Assembly (NCBI RefSeq): GCF_020400585.1
Contig: NZ_JAINVF010000008.1
Location: 216,638-280,637 of the forward strand
Source of the DNA: Streptomyces sp. NK08204
Lineage (GTDB): Bacteria > Actinomycetota > Actinomycetes > Streptomycetales > Streptomycetaceae
Reading direction: 5' to 3'
DNA length: 64,000 bases
The translations under genes and the position numbers were made by a program. Shown one piece after another: positions 34,110 through 42,125 of this stretch. The notes under the pieces were generated by a model. It worked only from the letters and a program-made list of their open reading frames with translations. It was not told the origin of the DNA and did not search any database. The first letter of the stretch is position 1. Each line of letters begins with the position of its first letter.

Positions 34110-34628
34110 TCAGTAGGCGGAGTTGACGTTGTCGATGGAGCCGTAGCGGTGAGCGGCGTAGTTGGCGGCGGCGGTGATGTTGGCCACGGGGTCGGTGGTG
34201 CTGTGGGCGGTGCCGGCGACGTGGTAGGCGTTGAAGGTGGGGTCGATGACCTGAAGGAGACCCTTGGAGGGGGTGCCCTTCTGGGCGTTGACGTCCCAGT
34301 TGTTCTGGGCGGTGGGGTTACCACCGGACTCGCGCATGATGTTGCGCTTGAGGCCCTCGTAGCTGCCGGGGATGCCCTTGGCCTTCATGATCTCGAGGGA
34401 CTGCTTGATCCAGCCGTCGAGGTTGTTGGCGTAGTGGGAGGAGCTGCCCCCCGCGGTGTGGCGGCCGGCGGAGGTGGCCGTGGTCGAGGCCTTCACCTGC
34501 GTTGCTTCGGCGGCCTGGGCGGTGGTGGGCATCAGGGTCAGGGCGGCGGCTGCGGCGCCGGTGGTGGCGATGCCGGCGATGGTGAGGGTGCGCAGGCGGG
34601 CGATGCGGGTGCGGGTGGTGTTGACCAT
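34110..34628 (-). CDS. Secreted lytic transglycosylase (SLT-domain) protein
   Basis: The 172-residue protein starts at ATG 34628 after a GGAGAG site. It has a signal peptide (RTRIARLRTLTIAGIATTG, ending at A-Q-A near residue 40) and a C-terminal SLT lysozyme-like domain (about 70-172). The catalytic glutamate is in NIMRESGGNPTAQN, and the downstream GLLQVIDPTFNAYH and NITAAANYAAHRYGS motifs are standard. It cleaves peptidoglycan glycan strands, likely in growth or spore resuscitation. Proteins of this kind in Streptomyces are often under c-di-AMP riboswitch control, and a structured leader is present here. Confidence 0.9.
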   Translation of the reverse strand: MVNTTRTRIARLRTLTIAGIATTGAAAAALTLMPTTAQAAEATQVKASTTATSAGRHTAGGSSSHYANNLDGWIKQSLEIMKAKGIPGSYEGLKRNIMRESGGNPTAQNNWDVNAQKGTPSKGLLQVIDPTFNAYHVAGTAHSTTDPVANITAAANYAAHRYGSIDNVNSAY

Positions 34629-34650
34629 GCGGAAGGAACTCTCCAGGGGA

Positions 34651-34771
34651 GTCGTCAGCGGTACCGGCCGCGGTGGAGTGCGGTGGCGTGGGTGGGGTCC
34701 CGGCGCTGGAGACCGGAGCGGGCGGGGCTGGTGGTTCCGGCCCTGTCCGTCTGGTGGCTCCCAGCGACGAC
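34651..34771 (-). promoter_or_regulatory. Structured 5' leader, candidate c-di-AMP (ydaO-type) riboswitch
   Basis: On the minus-strand transcript a 121-base G+C-rich element is closed by GUCGUC (34771-34766) pairing with GACGAC (34656-34651). It contains GGGAGCCACC and GGAACCACC segments, and the ribosome binding site follows within 15 bases. Its position before a cell-wall hydrolase fits the ydaO class, but I could not match the whole consensus by eye. Confidence 0.4.
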
Positions 34772-35282
34772 AGCAATGGTTAGCGGCGGCCGGGGCGGGG
34801 CGCAATGGTGTGACGTACTACCCGACTACGGAGAAATGCCCGAATTGGGTCGATCTGGGGGTCTTTCGCGCTGTTCAGGGCGGTCTGGCTCTACGATCCG
34901 CGGTAGGATGTGATCTGCGTCCTGTGCGCGGCGTCACGCCGCCAGACCCCCTCCAGGCGGGTTCGGGCGCCCTCGGAGGGTGGATTCCGTCGGTCGTCGC
35001 ACCACGGTTCGTCGCACCCGGGGTCGTCGCCGCAGTGGTGTCGGTTGCGGCGATGGTCGGTGTCGCCGGTGGGTTACGCGGCCCGGACCGGCCAGGGCGG
35101 GATCATCACCTGAGCCGGTGAGGCTCCACGACTCGGAGAAGGGGCCTGGACCGACTGGATCGACGCTGGGTCCAGTGCCGTCATCGCCACCCAGGAACGC
35201 CGTCATCAGGGTGACGTTCCAGGGCACGAGACAGGATTAGGCTGATCGGCGTTCCGCGTGCCCGTCTGACCTGGAGTGCCGT
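34772..35282. other. Divergent intergenic region
   Basis: It lies between the transglycosylase leader and the nitrilase-like gene. It must carry both promoters; sequence between about 34810 and 34900 is richer in A+T than its surroundings. No gene was recognised. Confidence 0.5.
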
Positions 35283-35990
35283 GTGCCTGAACCGCTGACC
35301 GTCGCCGTCGCCCAGCCTCGCTGCGTTGATCTGGACGTTGCCGCCAATGCCGCTCTGCACGCCGAGGCAGTGCTGCGCGCGGGGGCACGCCTGGTCGTCT
35401 TCCCGGAGCTCTCGCTCACGGGCTACGACCTCGCCGCACCGGCGGTGGCCACGGACGATCCCCGGCTTGCCCCACTGGTCGACGCGTGCCGTAGTACCGC
35501 CGCGGTGGCGCTGGCCGGCGCCCCCCTGCGTGGCGAGGACGGGCGCGAGTACATCGCGACTCTGGCCGTCACAGGCGAGGGGGCGGCGCTCGCGTACGCG
35601 AAGATGCACCTGCACGGAGACGAGGGGCTCCGCTTCACCCCGGGCGAGAAGCCGACGGTGCTGGAGGTCGACGGGTGGCGGATGGGACTCGCCGTATGCC
35701 GCGATGCGGCGGTGCCGCAGCACGCGGCCGAGACAGCGGCGCTGGGCATCGACGCGTACGTCGCCAGCACCCTTTACGGCGCAGGACCTGAGCAGTCGGC
35801 CCGTAGGGACCGGCATGTGCGGGAGCGGGCAGTGGCCCATGGGGTGTGGGTCGTTCTGTCGACCGTGGCAGGGCCGAGTGGCGAGTACCGGAAGACCTCG
35901 GGCGGCTCCGGAGTGTGGTCCCCCGATGGCTCACTGGTGGCGCAGGCCGGCCCCGAGCCCGGTGCCGTGGTGGGCGCGATCCTCGGCTGA
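35283..35990 (+). CDS. Carbon-nitrogen hydrolase (nitrilase superfamily)
   Basis: The 235-residue protein has the full catalytic set of the nitrilase superfamily. The glutamate is in LVVFPELSLTGYDL (near 40), the lysine in AYAKMHLHGDEG (near 108) and the cysteine in MGLAVCRDAAVPQH (near 140). It cleaves amide-type C-N bonds. It is slightly short (family usually about 260), with a compact C-terminus. It starts at GTG 35283 in place of an upstream ATG. It is monocistronic as far as I can see. Its specific amide is unknown. Confidence 0.9.
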   Translation: MPEPLTVAVAQPRCVDLDVAANAALHAEAVLRAGARLVVFPELSLTGYDLAAPAVATDDPRLAPLVDACRSTAAVALAGAPLRGEDGREYIATLAVTGEGAALAYAKMHLHGDEGLRFTPGEKPTVLEVDGWRMGLAVCRDAAVPQHAAETAALGIDAYVASTLYGAGPEQSARRDRHVRERAVAHGVWVVLSTVAGPSGEYRKTSGGSGVWSPDGSLVAQAGPEPGAVVGAILG

Positions 35991-36004
35991 CGTTTCGCGG
36001 CCGT

Positions 36005-36235
36005 GGTCGGCCGGTGCGGCAGCCCGAGGCGGTCCGCGACCGGGACGGCCCGCCGCGCCCCGGCGGCGGTGCCTTCCGCGAAGACCGGGGCGCGATTGCG
36101 GCAGACGATTTCGGCACCGGGCCGCTGGGCCGCCCACGCGGCCGGTGCCGGTGCCTGCCGATCGGGCTGCAGGTCGACGGAGCGCCGGGTTTCCCTTTCG
36201 GGCGAGGACGCGCAGTAGGACTTCGCGGACACGCC
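36005..36235 (-). mobile_element. ISL3-family transposase fragment
   Basis: The minus strand gives ETRRSVDLQPDRQAPAPAAW followed by GAEIVCRNRAPVFAEGTAAGA and PVADRLG, matching the conserved central part of ISL3 transposases (ETRRPVDLLPDRE ... VICRDRA-x-x-FAEGA ... VADRWH). Only this part remains. It lies between the nitrilase-like gene and hsp18; another fragment of the same family is at 55860-56510. Confidence 0.65.
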
Positions 36236-36528
36236 GTGCGGCGCTCTGTCGCCGACGCGACCGTCTACCCGACAGCGGCGCGAGCCCTGCTGGGAGGCTC
36301 CGCCCTGCGGAGGAGATCGCCCCCGCGATCGCGCAGGTCGACCAGGGCGACCATGGCCCCCTGGAGGGCGAGATCAGAAGCCCTGGCCCGGCAGAGTGGC
36401 GTGTCCGGCAGCAGCGCTGAGGGGCGGCAAGTGCGGCGGGAGCGGAGGTCCGAGCCCGAGCCGGCGCTGGTTCCGCACCGGCCACTCGGGGCCCGCCTCG
36501 ACGCGGCAGCCTGAGAGTGAGTCCAGGC

Positions 36529-36557
36529 TTGTCAAGTTTTCTCCCTCGGGCTATATA
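36529..36557 (+). promoter_or_regulatory. Promoter of the hsp18 gene
   Basis: TTGTCA at 36529-36534 and TATATA at 36552-36557 are spaced by 17 bp, the best sigma-70-like promoter in the window. The leader is about 45 bases and has a GAGAGGAG ribosome binding site. I see no CIRCE, and no RheA- or HspR-type inverted repeat in standard form. Confidence 0.7.
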
Positions 36558-36607
36558 AGAGGTCGTAGGGCATCGCTTCTGAAGCGCCTGAAGAGAGGAG
36601 TTGACCT

Positions 36608-37033
36608 GTGATGCTCATGCGTACCGACCCGTTCCGTGAAATCGACCGACTCGCGCAGCAGGTCTTTGGTTCCGCCGCTCGCCCTGCGGCGATGATGATG
36701 GACGCCTACCGGTCGGGGGACGAGTTCGTCGTCCATTTCGACCTGCCTGGCATCGACCCGGAGACGATCGAGCTCGACGTCGAACGCAACGTCCTGAACG
36801 TCCGCGCCGAGCGCCGCAACCCCGCTCCGGAGGGCGCGGAGATGCTCGTCGCCGAGCGTCCCACGGGTTCTTTCACCCGTCAGCTCTTCCTCGGTGACAC
36901 TCTCGACACAGAACGCATCGACGCGGCCTACGACGCCGGCGTGCTGACCCTGCGCATCCCCGTGGCCGAACAGGCCAAGCCGCGCCGCATCCAGATCTCG
37001 GGCGGCGCCGGCCGCAAGGAACTCGGCAAGTAG
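36608..37033 (+). CDS. hsp18: Hsp20/alpha-crystallin small heat-shock protein
   Basis: The 141-residue protein resembles the Streptomyces Hsp18 group. It has N-terminal LMRTDPFREIDRLAQQVFG, then an alpha-crystallin domain (about 35-130) with GDEFVVHFDLPGIDPETIEL and the late A-x-x-x-n-G-V-L motif as YDAGVLTLRIPV. It acts as an ATP-independent holdase, in oligomers. The GTG at 36608 is followed by two ATGs within four codons, any of which could be the actual start. A strong promoter lies upstream and a hairpin downstream, so it is transcribed alone or with some read-through to the DUF2267 gene. Confidence 0.95.
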   Translation: MMLMRTDPFREIDRLAQQVFGSAARPAAMMMDAYRSGDEFVVHFDLPGIDPETIELDVERNVLNVRAERRNPAPEGAEMLVAERPTGSFTRQLFLGDTLDTERIDAAYDAGVLTLRIPVAEQAKPRRIQISGGAGRKELGK

Positions 37034-37051
37034 CCGACCTCACAGAAGCGT

Positions 37052-37085
37052 CCCGCAGCCGCACGCAACGCCGTCCGGCTGCGGG
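37052..37085 (+). terminator. Terminator-like hairpin after hsp18
   Basis: A 10-bp perfect inverted repeat, CCCGCAGCCG and CGGCTGCGGG, with a 14-base loop begins 19 bases after the hsp18 stop. There is no T-run. Confidence 0.6.
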
Positions 37086-37125
37086 GCGCGGCACACCCCT
37101 GCGCATGGGAGGAGGAGCCCATCAG

Positions 37126-37593
37126 ATGACCGTGACGACGGTGCCCAGTGCGACGAACGGCCCGCGCACTTTGCCCCGCAGCCCGGGATACGGTGCCACA
37201 TGGAGCGAACTGGTCGAACAGGTACGGGACTTTGGCCAATACCCCACCCGAGCGGAGGCTGAACGCGTCACCCGCGTCGTCCTGTCGGCCCTCGGCGGAC
37301 ATGTGGTCGGAGACGAGCGCGTCGATCTCGCCCGCGCCCTGCCAGAAGAGGCGGCCCGGGTGATCGCCGACCAGGTCCCGGCCACACGCCCGCTGACGGC
37401 CCAGGAATTCGTCGACGCGGTGGCGGCCCGCAGACAGGGAGCGACCTCTGCCACCGCCCGCTGGGACGTCAGCTCGGTCCTGAGCGTCCTGCCGAGCCTG
37501 GCCGGCGACGACCTCGTGGACCGCATCCTGAGCCAGCTTCCACCGGGTTACGCCCTGTTGTTCGGTCGGGCGGAACTGACGCCGACACCGTAG
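37126..37593 (+). CDS. DUF2267 protein
   Basis: From the ATG 37126, preceded by GGAGGAGGAG at the right distance, the protein has 155 residues. It is made of helices with the DUF2267 signature: YPTRAEAERVTRVVLSALGG and ERVDLARALPEEAARVIADQ near 42-82, then RPLTAQEFVDAVA and a second repeat unit. DUF2267 genes are often near small heat-shock or stress genes, as here downstream of hsp18. No biochemical function is known to me; a membrane or stress role has been guessed. Confidence 0.85.
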   Translation: MTVTTVPSATNGPRTLPRSPGYGATWSELVEQVRDFGQYPTRAEAERVTRVVLSALGGHVVGDERVDLARALPEEAARVIADQVPATRPLTAQEFVDAVAARRQGATSATARWDVSSVLSVLPSLAGDDLVDRILSQLPPGYALLFGRAELTPTP

Positions 37594-37615
37594 GGAAACG
37601 ACCGACGACGACCGG

Positions 37616-37649
37616 GGCACCGCCGGTGCGGGAACTCACCGGCGGTGCC
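37616..37649. terminator. Strong hairpin between convergent DUF2267 and MFS genes
   Basis: The perfect 13-bp repeat GGCACCGCCGGTG and CACCGGCGGTGCC with an 8-base loop lies 22 bases after the DUF2267 stop. It can end transcription from the left, and from the right as well. The rest of 37594-37924 holds nothing else recognisable. Confidence 0.75.
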
Positions 37650-37924
37650 GGTGCGGCCGAGGTCGGCATCGCCGTCGCCCACGAGAAGGGACGGCGTCCG
37701 CGTGCCGGTACCCGGCAAAGCAATCGCCCTTTCCGAGGAGCCGTCGAGCCGGCTTCCGACCGAAAACCACGTGGAGCAGCCACGACGTGGCTGCGGGTTC
37801 CGGTGGCCTGAAACAGTGACCCGCCGGGGTGGCGGCGCGCCGGGCACCGTTGCCTGCAAGAACCCGCGCGTGTCTGAGCGGGTCGGATGCGCGCGACCGG
37901 CTGAGCAACGCAAGGTCGGTCTCG

Positions 37925-39184
37925 TCAATGCAAGCCGTCGGCCGAGAGCCGGCCGCGGGAGCGTGAATGCGGGCCCCCGGGCAGCAGCCGCCCGCCGAGC
38001 AGCACCACGCAGGCCCCGACGGTGAGCAGCCCGCCGGCGAGGAAGGTGCCTCGCACATCGGCGAGCGGCAGGACCAGGCCCCCGAGTGCGGCGCCGGCCG
38101 CGATGCCGACGTTGTAGAACCCGGAGTTCGCTGCGAGTGCCATGTCCGTGCGGCCCGGCGCGCAGCGCAGCATCTCGTTCTGGGTGGTCATGAACACCGG
38201 CCCGAGCGCACCGCCCATCAGGACCAGGAACACCGCCGCCGCCACCTGATGAGTGCCGACCGTGTACATGCCGAGCATGCCCACCGCCTGCGTGACCACG
38301 GCCGTGGACAACGCGGACTGCGGGAAGCGGTCCAGCAACGCCCCGGTGATGCTCACACCGGCGAGACACGCAACACCGAAAACCACGAACAGGACGCTGA
38401 CCCTGCTCGGGGGAAACCCGCTCACGTCACCCAGGAACTTCACGAGGTAGGTGTATCCGGTGAACGCCCCGGTGGCGGAGAGGGCTCCGGCCGCCAGCAC
38501 CGTCCCGAAGCGCCGGACGTCGGGACTGTGTGCGTAGGCGGCTGGTTCCTCTTCCGGACGAGAGGTCGGCAGCAGAACGGCGACCGTCACCAGGCAGACG
38601 AGCCCCGGAGCCGCCGGCAAGGCGACGGGCAGCTGCCAGTCGCTCCGCCGGCCCAGCCAGGTCCCGGCGGGAACACCGAGCACGAGGGCGAGCGAACCGG
38701 CGACGGACAGCGCCCCGACCACACGCCCGCGGACCTCGGGCGCGAACAGACCCACCGCGACCGGCCCCATCACGGCCCAGAACAACGCCTGCGCCAGCGC
38801 GGTCAGCAGCCGCGCCGCAAGGAGCAGCCAGTACGAGGTGGCCAGCGCCGCAACCAGACTGGACACGACAAGAGCGGCCAGTAGTCCCGTCAGCACATGG
38901 CGCCGGGGAACCGTCCGCGTGACGTGGACGAGCGGCAGAGACGCGAGGGCCACCGTCACGCCGTAGCCGGTGACCAGGAGACCGACCGCTGACGGTGACA
39001 CCCGAAGGTTTTCGGAGATCAGGTCCAGCAAGCCGATGGGCAGGTTCTCCGCCGTGTTGAAGGTGAACGCGGCCAGCATCAGGGCTACGAGCACCGCCGA
39101 TCTGTGCCATGGAGCCGGCTGTGGTGTGACCCCATGGACTCTTCGTGCCGTCGCCCGTCGCTCCCGCTCCGTGGCACCGTCCAT
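37925..39184 (-). CDS. MFS transporter (DHA1-like)
   Basis: The 419-residue protein has 12 predicted membrane segments and a conserved loop 2-3 region (TGYGVTVALASLPLVHVTRTVPRRHVL, near 72-98). The half-repeats start around residues 30 and 230 (VRRFGTVLAAGALSATGAF). It is related to the AraJ/sugar-efflux or chloramphenicol-resistance-like transporters of actinomycetes. A GAGGTAG site precedes the ATG. It is divergent from the large gene at 39365 and has no linked regulator. The substrate is unknown. Confidence 0.9.
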   Translation of the reverse strand: MDGATERERRATARRVHGVTPQPAPWHRSAVLVALMLAAFTFNTAENLPIGLLDLISENLRVSPSAVGLLVTGYGVTVALASLPLVHVTRTVPRRHVLTGLLAALVVSSLVAALATSYWLLLAARLLTALAQALFWAVMGPVAVGLFAPEVRGRVVGALSVAGSLALVLGVPAGTWLGRRSDWQLPVALPAAPGLVCLVTVAVLLPTSRPEEEPAAYAHSPDVRRFGTVLAAGALSATGAFTGYTYLVKFLGDVSGFPPSRVSVLFVVFGVACLAGVSITGALLDRFPQSALSTAVVTQAVGMLGMYTVGTHQVAAAVFLVLMGGALGPVFMTTQNEMLRCAPGRTDMALAANSGFYNVGIAAGAALGGLVLPLADVRGTFLAGGLLTVGACVVLLGGRLLPGGPHSRSRGRLSADGLH

Positions 39185-39364
39185 GGAGCTACCTCACAGG
39201 GCCCACCGGTCCCGCCGCAATCGAATTCATCTGCCGCGGTGGCGCCCGGATCACCAGGCATGGCCTCGGACGGCGCCTACGAACTGCTGCGCGCTTGCTC
39301 GTCCCGAGCCGGCCTGCGAAGATCGCCGCATGATCAAGCGAAAGGACAGCCGGGCCTTCGTCCG

Positions 39365-40876
39365 GTGAGCCGCCCTCAGCCATGGGACCTCGGCGACACC
39401 CTCAGTGGTCAGCCTTCCCTCTACAGCCATGCCCAGGCAGTCGACCGTCAGCCGTCGGAGCAGGCACGGCACCGTCAACTCCCCGGGAAGTCCCCGCAGG
39501 CGAGCCGTCGCGCCAACCAGTCGCATGACGCTGCGGCACGGATCGCAGCCGCTGCCACCCGCCTGACCCGTTCCGTTCCCGATCGCTCGGCAGCGTCTGT
39601 CCTGGACAGACAGCTTCGGCGCATCGTGTGGCGCGACCATGCGCGAACCCTCGAGGCAACTCTCCGAGAGAGATCCCTCCCCTTCGACCGCGTGCGCCAG
39701 TTGGGCCGGTGGTTCGCCACGCGCGGCGAGCACGCGAATGCAGTACGGTTCGGCATCCTGCTGCTGGGCATGGCCGGAACCGACGACGACAGCGAGATCC
39801 TGACAACCCTGGGCACCTTCTGGGCGTTCTCGACTGAGGCCTGTGAGGCCCTGCTGAGTTCCCAGGCCGACCCCTGCCGGGCTCTCTTCGAATTGGCCCG
39901 GCAGGCGGAAGGCTGGGCACGCGTCGATGCCGTCCGCCGACTCGGGGGAGCGTCCGATCCCGGGATCAGGGACTGGTTGATCCGTGAGTCGTGCACAGGC
40001 GACGTACTGGACAGCTACTTCGCGCTGACCGCCGCGAAAGTCGGTGGTCTCGCTGATGCCCTGTCCAGAGAATCACTGGACGAGGAAACCCTGGACGGTG
40101 CCGGTAGGTTGCTCGAGGCGCTCACCGACGTCGATGGACCGGGGCCCGAGTTGGCATCGTATGACGACGCAGTATGCGCGCTGAAAGGTTATCTGCGTCA
40201 CGCGACAGCAAGAGGCATCACACTGCGGCGGCTTTGGAGCCTCTTGTCGATCAACCGATTCCTGAACGACTCGAGGGCGAGCGCCATATGCCGGGAACAT
40301 CACGAGTGGCAGCGTGTTCGGCACCGATTCACGGAGCTGATCGCCGGCCCGGCATCGCGTGACGTCGTGATCTCCGGCCTTGCTGACGATGAGCCGAACA
40401 CTCTCCGTCTTGCGGCATGGGCGGCGAGACTGATGAATGTCCCCGCCCGCCCGGCGCTGCTGCGGAGGGCGGAGTCGCAACCGTACGACAGCACGATCTG
40501 GTTCCTGCTCATCGACGGCTGTCCGAGCAAGGACATCTCGACGGTCGTGGAGGCCGCAGAGCGCCTCCTGCCTCTTCAGGGCCTGCGAACCGGCCCGACA
40601 ACTGAACTCGGCCTCGGAACGAAGTACGAGGTCGACGGGATCCTCGACATCATCGTGAGCCGACTGGACGAACACCCCGGCCACGGGTGGCCCTTGATAG
40701 AAGCTGCCCTCAACAATCGAACGAGCAGGAACCGTCGTATGGCGCTCCGGGCACTCAGAGGCTGGCCGGCCGATTTCCTCCCCCCAGGGGCACGCCAGAT
40801 CCTCCTTGCTGCTGCAGCAAGGGAGCCCGTTCCCGAGCTCCGGTCAGAAATGACGCAAGAAGCCGGACGCCTTTGA
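39365..40876 (+). CDS. Large protein with HEAT-like helical repeats, unknown function
   Basis: From the GTG 39365 the protein has about 503 residues; the ORF extends upstream without coding-like composition. A 12-codon ORF (MIKRKDSRAFVR) starts just before it at 39330 and ends over the GTG, so coupling or a frameshift at the N-terminus is possible. The body is nearly all alpha-helical with short degenerate repeats (for example ALFELARQAEGWARVDAVRR, ALLRRAESQPYDSTIW, RRMALRALRGWPADFLPPGA), as in HEAT/ARM-type scaffolds. Its G+C is lower than that of many neighbours, which may mean transfer. No catalytic motif is visible, and I do not recognise the family. Confidence 0.6.
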   Translation: MSRPQPWDLGDTLSGQPSLYSHAQAVDRQPSEQARHRQLPGKSPQASRRANQSHDAAARIAAAATRLTRSVPDRSAASVLDRQLRRIVWRDHARTLEATLRERSLPFDRVRQLGRWFATRGEHANAVRFGILLLGMAGTDDDSEILTTLGTFWAFSTEACEALLSSQADPCRALFELARQAEGWARVDAVRRLGGASDPGIRDWLIRESCTGDVLDSYFALTAAKVGGLADALSRESLDEETLDGAGRLLEALTDVDGPGPELASYDDAVCALKGYLRHATARGITLRRLWSLLSINRFLNDSRASAICREHHEWQRVRHRFTELIAGPASRDVVISGLADDEPNTLRLAAWAARLMNVPARPALLRRAESQPYDSTIWFLLIDGCPSKDISTVVEAAERLLPLQGLRTGPTTELGLGTKYEVDGILDIIVSRLDEHPGHGWPLIEAALNNRTSRNRRMALRALRGWPADFLPPGARQILLAAAAREPVPELRSEMTQEAGRL

Positions 40877-41032
40877 ACTGGGCGTGGACCAAGGGAGGTG
40901 TGCCAGGAGGCTCGATGGACGCTCTGCCGGCACGCTGGAAGGCGCCGACATCATCGTCCATCGCAATCGTCAATCGGCCCCGGCGCCCACCGCCTGAAGC
41001 CAGGGGTGCCGTCGGTCAGGTGGGGCTGCCCG

Positions 41033-41569
41033 TCATCCTTCGTCCGCTCTGGACAGGGCTTCGGTGATCAGGCGGGTGGCGAAGTCATGGTCGTCGGTGA
41101 GCCGGTTGATGTGCTCCGCGAGCAGGAAGGCGGTGGCCTCCAGCGGATTCATCTCGTCCTTGGTCCAGTACCCGTACTGCTTGCGCCACAGGCTGGGGCT
41201 CAGGCCGGTGCCCGCGGCGACGAGCAGGCCGGCCATGGTGGGGATGGCCTCGGGGCGGATGCTCTTGGACATCATGCGCATGGTGGCCACGAGGTTGGGC
41301 ACCACGTACTCGATGACGTCCTTGCCGTGGTCCTCGTAGGCCATCCGCAGCCACTGCATGAACATGTAGATGAGGGTGCACGCCCCGTCCAGCATGTCAT
41401 CGAGTCCGCCGGGGCCCAGGGACACGGCGAACTGGTCGGTCAGCGCTTGTTGTTCGGCGTTCGTCTGGGTCTTGTCGTCGTAGATGGCTTTGAGTCGAGA
41501 GTCGATCATCATGAGCGCTGAGCCCACATCGCCGGCTGGAGCGTGCTGGGGGTCGCAGGGCGATGACAC
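41033..41569 (-). CDS. Unknown soluble protein
   Basis: The GTG at 41569 is selected because GAGGAGGA lies six bases upstream; the ATG pair at 41512/41509 is the alternative. The 178-residue product is helical, with no signal or membrane segment. Blocks are MIDSRLKAIYDDKTQTNAEQ, LDDMLDGACTLIYMFMQWLR and IEYVVPNLVATMRMM, ending in EATAFLLAEHINRLTDDHDF. I do not recognise the family. It may be a regulator-like or toxin-antitoxin-like helical protein; nothing around it helps decide. Confidence 0.65.
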   Translation of the reverse strand: MSSPCDPQHAPAGDVGSALMMIDSRLKAIYDDKTQTNAEQQALTDQFAVSLGPGGLDDMLDGACTLIYMFMQWLRMAYEDHGKDVIEYVVPNLVATMRMMSKSIRPEAIPTMAGLLVAAGTGLSPSLWRKQYGYWTKDEMNPLEATAFLLAEHINRLTDDHDFATRLITEALSRADEG

Positions 41570-42125
41570 AGGATTCCTCCTCAGCTGACCGTGGGCAACG
41601 CGGCGTGTTCGTACAGTAGCCCGCCGATGGTTCCAGAGGTTGACGAATCCCCATGAATCGCCTTGTGGTGGCTGTGCCCCGGACCGACGAAGGCTCCCTT
41701 GGCCCTGTAGGCGACACGGAGCAGCGTTGCAGCGTTTCGGCGGTCTGTCGGACCGGTGCCGAGTACGCGGCGCCTCTCGAATGCTCACCGCTCCGGGAGG
41801 CGCCACGGACGCCCGGACGCGGGCGAAGGAGGTGGGGGATGCCCCTCGACCAGCAGCAGTCGCCGAACTCGTCAAGGCGATCGAGACCCGGTCTCCCGCC
41901 CATCGCGTCTTCGATGTGATCACGAGCGCTGTCTGGCCTGTACGTCATCCTCGGCGCCGCGTTCCCGGCTGCCACCGGTGGCGGCAAGAGCGTCTTCCGC
42001 ACCGCCGCAGGCCGGCTTCGGCGGCCTCATCCACCCGGGCTTTGCCGCGCCCCAGGGGCCATGCCGCCGACGGGCGGGCGATGGACCCTGGGGCTTCGGG
42101 AGTCCAGGAGCAGGTCCGTGACCGG
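41570..42125. other. Gene-free stretch with possible decayed gene
   Basis: One plus-strand frame near 41780-41940 gives a segment (AAVAELVKAIETRSP) that faintly recalls the end of a short-chain dehydrogenase, in several frames further on. No intact gene is present. Confidence 0.4.

Noticed and set aside
41653..41919. An 88-codon plus-strand ORF
   Set aside because: The sequence is arginine/serine/proline-rich and changes frame against its more protein-like neighbour frame; no family was recognised.
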